NCBI GenBank assembly: GCA_018398805.1
Contig: JAGFBZ010001970.1
Location: 186,001-250,000, forward strand
Origin: Hirundichthys speculiger
Taxonomy: Eukaryota; Chordata; Actinopteri; Beloniformes; Exocoetidae
Direction: 5' to 3'
DNA: 64,000 bases
Under the pieces are notes generated by a model. It was not told the origin of the DNA. It saw only the letters and a program-made list of their open reading frames with translations, and searched no databases. Of the stretch, positions 58,001 through 64,000 are shown one piece after another (within the stretch, counting starts at the first letter, position 1; each line of letters starts with the position of its first letter). The translations under genes and the position numbers were made by a program.

Positions 58001-61000
58001 GTAAGTAAAGTGCTTTAAATATTTTTTTATGTGTTTATTACAGTGTCTAGAATATGTCAGTATGTAGTCATTGTGGAAAATGTGCCTTACATTTTATTTA
58101 AAGCTTGTTTTGTAACTGTTGCAATATTACAACGTTGGGTGAATGTGGTAGTCAAAACAACCCTGTTTTGAGAGGCATGTCTTGAGAGGAACTTCAATTT
58201 AAAATTTTCCCAATATATCTTTAAACTACACATGATTTACAGCCTAGCCTTATATTTGATTACATATTATTGTATTAGAAACTAGTGTGCAAAGATATGT
58301 TGCCATATCTAATCATTTTCATTTACTTATAATGATTTCTAACCACCTTGAACACTCAGTATTTTCTCCTTATCACAGAAAGCAGGACTTTCTAACAAAG
58401 AATTTCTGTTTGTGCATGTCTGCCCTTTGTCTTGGCTTTTGATAAGAAAATGTTCCTATCAATTCTTAGTTAAATCAGTTGTGGAGGATGCTTGGGGGAG
58501 GGCATTTTTTCCATTGTTCTTGAGCAGGTGTTGATGTTCAGGAATGTCAGGTGTTGTCGTAAGTTGGAGGCTACCTGCATATCTATTAGTATGATAATCA
58601 GAGTTTACAATTGGTCAGCTATACACTATTGTGTGGCCAGTTAAATGTGTGAATAGATTACTTCAGTGCAATGTGTATTTACAGCGAAATACAAGTTCGC
58701 CCTGAAATCCCGGCGCTAGTACATGTACATCTTCTGGTACACCATCACCCTTGCTGTGGTGCTTTCCAACGTCTAACATCATGCTGGCCCAGCATACCAA
58801 CCCATGATGAGGAAATAGACAAAAACCAGTGGTGTGAGGATTGTTGTGGCTCTGTAGCTATTGAGTATGAGATATTTCTGTGAACTTATGTTTAATTGTA
58901 AATGACAGAATGTGAATGGCCGTCTTTCCCAGCCTGTCATCTCTGGTTGTTTGGCACCCTTTCATAACTCTTTTTTATGAATGTTATTTATTGAAAACTA
59001 TCTCTCTGTTTCCAAACTAATTTCCATTTGCACACTTGACTGGTGCTCCAGGCTATGGTGTTGCCAAAATACAGATTTTTTTTTTTTCCAAGGCAGTTTT
59101 CCACTTCTGCTCATGCTGGGTTTCACCAGAGACAAATATGTTGTTTCCTACGGGCCGAAGCTGACAGAATTCGCATCACATTGACCTCCGTGGCTGCGCA
59201 GGCTTTCATGCTAAAATTTGAATTTCATGGATTCGCTAAAAAAAATTAATCCCTTACTTAATCGATAATATAAATCACTACTACCTCCCATATTGGTGTC
59301 ACCATTTATCTGATATTATGTATCATGAACAAAACTAAAAGCAACCCCTCATGAGATTGAGTTTTTTTTTTCTTTGGTTGTCTTTTTCAGCTGGTTCCAT
59401 TTCAGTTCAATCAACACCTCAGCAAAGAACTTGTGTGAAACCTGAAACCCGACTCGTCTGACTTCCTTCGTCTTGACTCTGGCCCCTGGGCCCAGTCCAC
59501 TTTGTCTAATAGAGATGTTGAGCAGAAGGGAGCGAGCTGAAAGTCTCTCTGAAGAAAGAAGCAGATTATATATAGCCACTGATTAAGGCAGAGATGGGAA
59601 CATGACCTACATGCATAACAACATTTTCTCTCGGTTTCTGCTACAGAACAAGCCTCTGTCCAGGACCAGGACTCTACTACTGGGAGAATCACTCTAATTA
59701 TAACACAAGAGTCAGATTTCAATGCACACCTCATTAATATTTCTCTCATTATTGGGTTAATAATGTTTTTAGAGGCAGCAGAGACTTGGGAGAGCCTGTG
59801 GTGCAAAAGTGAACCTTCGGTTTCAGTGCAGCTGCCATGCAGGTGAAAATGACCACTGTCAGCCACCGTATCTGAATCCTGCATCAGGTTGTAGTAGAAA
59901 CTGCTACTTCCCCTTCACACACAAAGCCACTGTTCTCAAAATAGCCACTGGAGACTCACAAGGGATGAAGGGAGGAAAGGGGGGGCAAAAAGACAGTGAG
60001 GGGGGAGAGAGGGTTTTCTACTTCCTCATCATCGGATCCTGTCCCGCTGACGCCGGTGACTGTGTATCCAGCCGACTCCAACAGGGCCACGGTTGGCAGG
60101 CAGCCGTGGGGAGCAGACCTTGCCGAGATTGAATTCAGATCTTTTTATCAACCACCTGAGGATGATTCAACACTCCTGTTCCTGGACAGTGAAAGCGACT
60201 TATTATACAGCCAGTCAGTCCCTCTCCCCCCCTCGGCTCCCTCAGCTCCAGCCCATTACCCACAACTGCTGCGCTGTTGTTTGGGCTCATGCAGACACTG
60301 AGACGACTCAGAAGCAAGTCATAAAGCTGAGGCAAGATAAAGGCAGTAACTACGTATCTGCGCAAACAAATTGGCGTTTGAATGTCCAACATGTCGTTTT
60401 TTAAAAATAACATTTAACACTTCTGTATTGTCATCTGTGTTAAAATCCAAACTCTATTGGAGCGAACATACCATGCTGAAGATGTGTTCCCCTTCCATTC
60501 AATATATCCGGTTAGCTTTTAGTGTTAAAGGTCTGCAAAGTTAAAAAACCCAAATCCTCTTCCCACAGCAGGCACTGCCTCTGAACGGCCTGAAGCCCCC
60601 CTGTTTAAAGTCCATACTTTTCTTTCCTTGTAAGCTTACATCACTATGAAACACATTTGCATCAGGCCTGTCTAGTGACTAATTTGGCACATCTCAGAAA
60701 AAGAATAAGAAGCTGCCTTTCACTTCATTATTTTGCCCAATCAGCTGACTGATCGCAGGAGCTTCAATAAAATGTTTCAGAGAAAGGCTGCCAGATGTGC
60801 TGCAGCAGAAGCATGAGGTAAACAATGTGTCTTTGAGGGTTTTAGTAATGCGAAAGGAAATGTGACAAATAGAATTTTAATCTATTGGACTTTAAGGCAG
60901 TGACCTCTTTATCTGATTTGTAGGTGAACTGTAATATGAGATGAAAATGTGAAGTTCAGAAGAAGTGGGGAATTCACCAGCACTTACAGTCTAACAAGAG

Positions 61001-61131
61001 GTAGGTGGAGTTTCAGATGTTTTAAGGCTGATTTGGTGTGGAGACATAAAAACTTTAAGGAGTTTGCTCCTCCTCTCTTATTGTGGCTTCATTACATTCA
61101 GCAAAAGTTTAAAAAAAAACCACACACATAA
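58001..61131. other. Intronic sequence with one GC-rich stretch
   Basis: Largely featureless. At about 59975-60300 the GC content rises and a plus-strand frame (59996-60301) has a Ser/Pro/Asp-rich composition without known motif. The frame overlaps open frames in both other phases, which weakens a coding interpretation. Confidence 0.4.
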
Positions 61132-61318
61132 GGGGCGGTCGGTGGTTTAACCAGATGGCCCATGTACAGAGGCTACTGTCCTCCCACAGTAGTCGCAGGC
61201 TCAACTCCCAGCCTGCAACCCTTTCCTGCAGGTCTTCCCCACTCTCTCCCTGTATCACTTTCTTGTCTCCCTCACTGTAAATAATGGCCATTAAAGTTAC
61301 AAAATGTTAAAAAAAAAG
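61132..61318 (+). repeat. tRNA-derived SINE, copy 2
   Basis: Same family as the copy at 15644. It shares CCCATGTACAGAGGCT (61159-61174), a box B-like GGCTCAACTCC (61198-61208) and the CAACCCTTTCCTGCAGGTCT block. It ends TAAATAATGGCCATTAAAG followed by an A-rich tail (61309-61317). The box A region is more diverged. Two copies in the same orientation 45 kb apart. Confidence 0.78.
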
Positions 61319-61899
61319 AGAAAAACGTGTGAAATGCCTGTTACACGTTTTAGTCACAATGCCACAGGTATTACAGTACAACTCATTTTCAACAATGTTG
61401 AGTGCCTCTTTCAAGATCTGCCCTACAGCTTTGTGCTTCTGGCTTCCAGGACACAGCAAATGCAACATGATGTGAAACTGGGTGGACATTAAGATTTGGA
61501 AGCTGGATAATTCGAATCTAATCTGGATTTGTGATGTCACAGAATCCTGCAATCCTGAATATGCCACAAAGTAACAAGGTGTTGGAATATTTTTCAGTTG
61601 CTGCTTACAAGCACCAAACATATGCAAACAAGCAGTTTTATATTTTCAGAACATGCCCCCTTTAAGTTGAGTGGCGTCTATGGTAAGTGTGAGCATCCCA
61701 GTTTTAGAACTAAAATTGAGCCCATGACAATGAAAACATACCATCACAGCATTAGATTAAAGATTCTCCCCGGTGGAGCCGACAGATGGGTTTTTAGTGA
61801 CTTCATCACCTCAACATATGCTCCTACAGGTGAACAGATCAGCAGGTGCTCTGCATTTTGGCATTCACGTGGATGTTACTTTGTCGTCCACCTAAATAT
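61319..61899. other. Intronic sequence, nothing recognised
   Basis: No supported gene. The frame at 61598-62011 partly enters the Tc1 fragment that follows and is not a gene. Confidence 0.4.
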
Positions 61900-62210
61900 T
61901 TCTTGCAGACCGGTCACACCTCCCGACATGACAACAACACCCCCCTATGGTGGCAGCCTCCCCTTGCACAACAGCGCTTGGCCCCACAAAAACTGCTTAG
62001 GCATGTCTTAAAAAAAAAAAAAAAAAAAAAACTGAACCATGCTTCCAAATTCTCCAGATACCAATCTGATGGAGATTGTGGCAAAGCCTTTCCACAGAGG
62101 CCTCTATCCCTCAACCCACAGTCCCAGAACGATCTATTTCTAACACCCTGGTACCGCTCCAGGAACACCTCAGATGTTGTTTGCCCTCACCCTGGCTGGT
62201 CAGAGCGCTT
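61900..62210 (+). pseudogene. Tc1-like transposase fragment interrupted by an A22 tract
   Basis: GCACAACAGCGCTTGGCCCC, AAAACTGCTTAGGCATG, CTTCCAAATTCTCCAGATAC and CACAGAGGCCTCTATCCCTC follow in the order of a fish Tc1-type transposase from the second Asp region to beyond the Glu. An A22 run (62010-62031) splits the domain, and the Glu region (ATGGAGATTGTGGC) is altered. No inverted ends found. Confidence 0.6.
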
Positions 62211-64000
62211 ACGGAAGAATGAAGAATTACTCCATGTTGTATTAAAACTGCATTTTGGGGCCTTATTGTATAATGCTGATTCATAAGTCTGTGACTTTTA
62301 TTCTAGATTCTGGTCTGTTGAGGGCCATCGCTTCTGATTATCATTCTGGCTCCATCAAGTCGCTAAGTTTTGACACGTAGGCGTCTAAAGAACTTATCTC
62401 AAGGTCCCCATGTTTTTTAAGTGATGTTTAAAGACGGCTGTTTCCTACTGGCATATCGATCATTCCTGCATACTGTGAGTGATGTCCTCCCAGAATTGTA
62501 TACGACTTGGAGAATAAATCCACTTTCCACCTCCGTCGTAGTCAGTGTATCATTTAACTGCCGATTAATGGCCTCACTTTAACACGTTATAGTGTATATA
62601 CTTGTAAATAAGTTAGACCTAAAATTATACATTACACCTGATAATAAGTGTGTTGTCACAACGTCATGGCCTGCTCAGTGAAAAGTGATCAGCAATTTTT
62701 TTTAAAAATTGATTTTGGACTTTACAGTAGCATCTATTTCAACCAATATCAGATTTTACCATTTCTAGTTAAACATTTGAGTTTTTGTGGAGAACGACTA
62801 TTACATTTTAATATGAGATTTAACACGCATCCTCTGATAGTATTCCTGATCGCGTTGTCCCCGTTAGCGATGAGGCTCATATTGTCCAAATGCAGGCTCC
62901 CAGCGCTGCTGTCTGTCGTGTGCACATAATGGCTCTATGCACCAAAAAAATGCTTCAGGTTTACGATTTACATAATGCTTTCACCTTGACATTTCCAGGC
63001 TTTTGTACATTTAACGCAAAAGATACCATTCAAAATGCACACGATGAGCCACACACACACACAAGCACTGCAGCAAGTAAGGTTAAACCAGCCTGTTCAA
63101 ATTTCACAGACTATTAAGATCTATTCTGTTCTGGAGAGCCATAGTTGGCTTTTCATTTATTGTATATAGGGATATAGATAAAATGCTGATTCACTGAAAA
63201 AAAAAAAACAGAGAAGAAAAAGTGATTTTTCAAAAGTCTGAAATAATTAACGCAGTGACAGAAAATTGTCACAGGTCTGCCAACAATCTGTTTTACTTTA
63301 ACCATCAGGATTCCTAAAAAAGATTTTGCTAGACAAAAAAAAAAAAAAAAAGAAAAGACTACATCATTAGGTATTTTAAATGAAAGAAGCTTCAAGAAAA
63401 CGCAGTGTGACGGCCTACACATTTTGCTTTCCAGTAACTGTATTCATTATAAGAATGGTCTGCACAGACACCCCCCCCCATGTGTATCAAATTTTAAACT
63501 TTGATACACAAACAAAAAACAAACAAAAAAGCATTAAAGAAAGAAAACGATACAACGGTGGAATTATTGTATCACAGCACTGTCATTTTCTCTCTTTGTA
63601 CTTTACTTCCCTTTCTTCTTTTAAGCTCTGCTTTGAGAGCTTTCCCGTCGGTGCTTAAACATTTGTGGAATCCTCTGCCATCGTGAGTAAAAGTGCATAA
63701 GACTTTCTGTTTCGGTTGTTGAAGGCCGTTTTCACATGTTCACTGCAGAAAGCCAGCAAATGATCGTGTTGGCTTCATGTCTGAATGACCCCTGAAAGCA
63801 CCGTACCTTTGGCATATCCTTTTATCCATGGTTTCAAATGTGCTGCACACACAAAGGCAACTTGCACTGAAATACGTACTTAAATACATTTTGAAAAAAG
63901 AGAGCTATCTTCATATCCATAAGGAATGCAAAGATTTCAAGCTTTAGCCATGAAACTTGGTTTTATGAGCATTAGTTTTAAAATGATTATTCCCAGAAAG
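62211..64000. other. Intronic sequence, nothing recognised
   Basis: AT-rich with A/T tracts (near 63199 and 63336-63351), a short CA repeat at 63050-63061 and a C9 run near 63470. Frames are short, overlapping and without domains. Confidence 0.4.

Larger units (their letters stand above)
2305..64000 (-). other. Part of the large Kv4 intron upstream of the exon
   Basis: Everything upstream of the exon acceptor in the direction of transcription. The large first coding exon of Kv4 genes (N-terminal T1 domain through S5 and pore) would give an open frame of several hundred codons on the minus strand, and none is present. The longest frames are below 180 codons and are mostly transposon relics or low complexity. 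The simplest reading is one intron of more than 61.7 kb, consistent with the very long first coding intron known for mammalian KCND2. A nested small gene or non-coding RNA gene cannot be excluded from sequence alone. Confidence 0.7.

Noticed and set aside
59411..59884. 157-codon minus-strand ORF
   Set aside because: Cys-rich but with no recognisable domain, no homologous motif and no convincing flanking splice sites. Possible chance frame; not enough to call a gene.

Overview
This window reads as non-coding vertebrate DNA, almost certainly from a ray-finned fish and probably a percomorph teleost. The evidence is one well-conserved vertebrate exon with canonical splice sites, AT-rich sequence with many microsatellites, and a typical fish repeat load: Tc1/mariner, hAT and PIF/Harbinger DNA transposons, L2-like and Rex/RTE-like LINE remnants, and tRNA-derived SINEs. 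There are no operons, ribosome binding sites or bacterial-type genes. Most long open frames are transposase or LINE relics, or translated low-complexity DNA.

The only host-gene piece I can support is a 163-bp exon on the minus strand at 2142-2304. It encodes the selectivity-filter Tyr-Gly-Asp, the S6 helix and the start of the cytoplasmic tail of a Kv4 (Shal) voltage-gated potassium channel. From memory of the family this 54-residue segment is the same in Kv4.2 (kcnd2) and Kv4.3 (kcnd3), so the paralogue cannot be decided here. Since the gene runs right to left, 1-2141 is the start of the next intron. The 61.7 kb from 2305 to 64000 is most simply read as part of one very large upstream intron: the first large coding exon (T1 domain to pore) is absent, and no other convincing host exon is visible.

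Layout. 4.1-4.4 kb: LINE 3' remnant. 8.5-9.7 kb: full-length but dead DD34E Tc1 element. 10.1-10.8 kb: SINE-like repeat and a Tc1 terminal repeat. 15.3-15.8 kb: 31-bp near-perfect palindrome and a tRNA-type SINE. 25-27.6 kb: Tc1 fragment, hAT-like element, second Tc1 fragment. 28.4-29.6 kb: compact GC-richer island with a repeat bounded by 12-bp inverted repeats and an unidentified open frame. 32.3-33.7 kb: hAT-like end and a probable 3' LTR with polypurine tract. 35.5-37.5 kb: two interspersed repeats and an intact-ended Harbinger-type MITE. 38-40.9 kb: rearranged L2-like LINE. 43 kb: Tc1 fragment. 45.5-46.8 kb: full-length Tc1-like element with an unusual 36-residue D-to-E spacing. 48.6-54.5 kb: three hAT-type elements. 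56.7-58 kb: 59-bp palindromic minisatellite abutting a Harbinger-like fragment with a MADF-type domain. 61-62.2 kb: second SINE copy and another Tc1 fragment.

I found no gene cluster that works together and no convincing new biological system. The points most worth checking are the hairpin minisatellite/Harbinger junction, the DD36E Tc1 element, the unidentified island at 28.4-29.6 kb and the LTR remnant. All family assignments rest on motif recognition by eye, without database searches.
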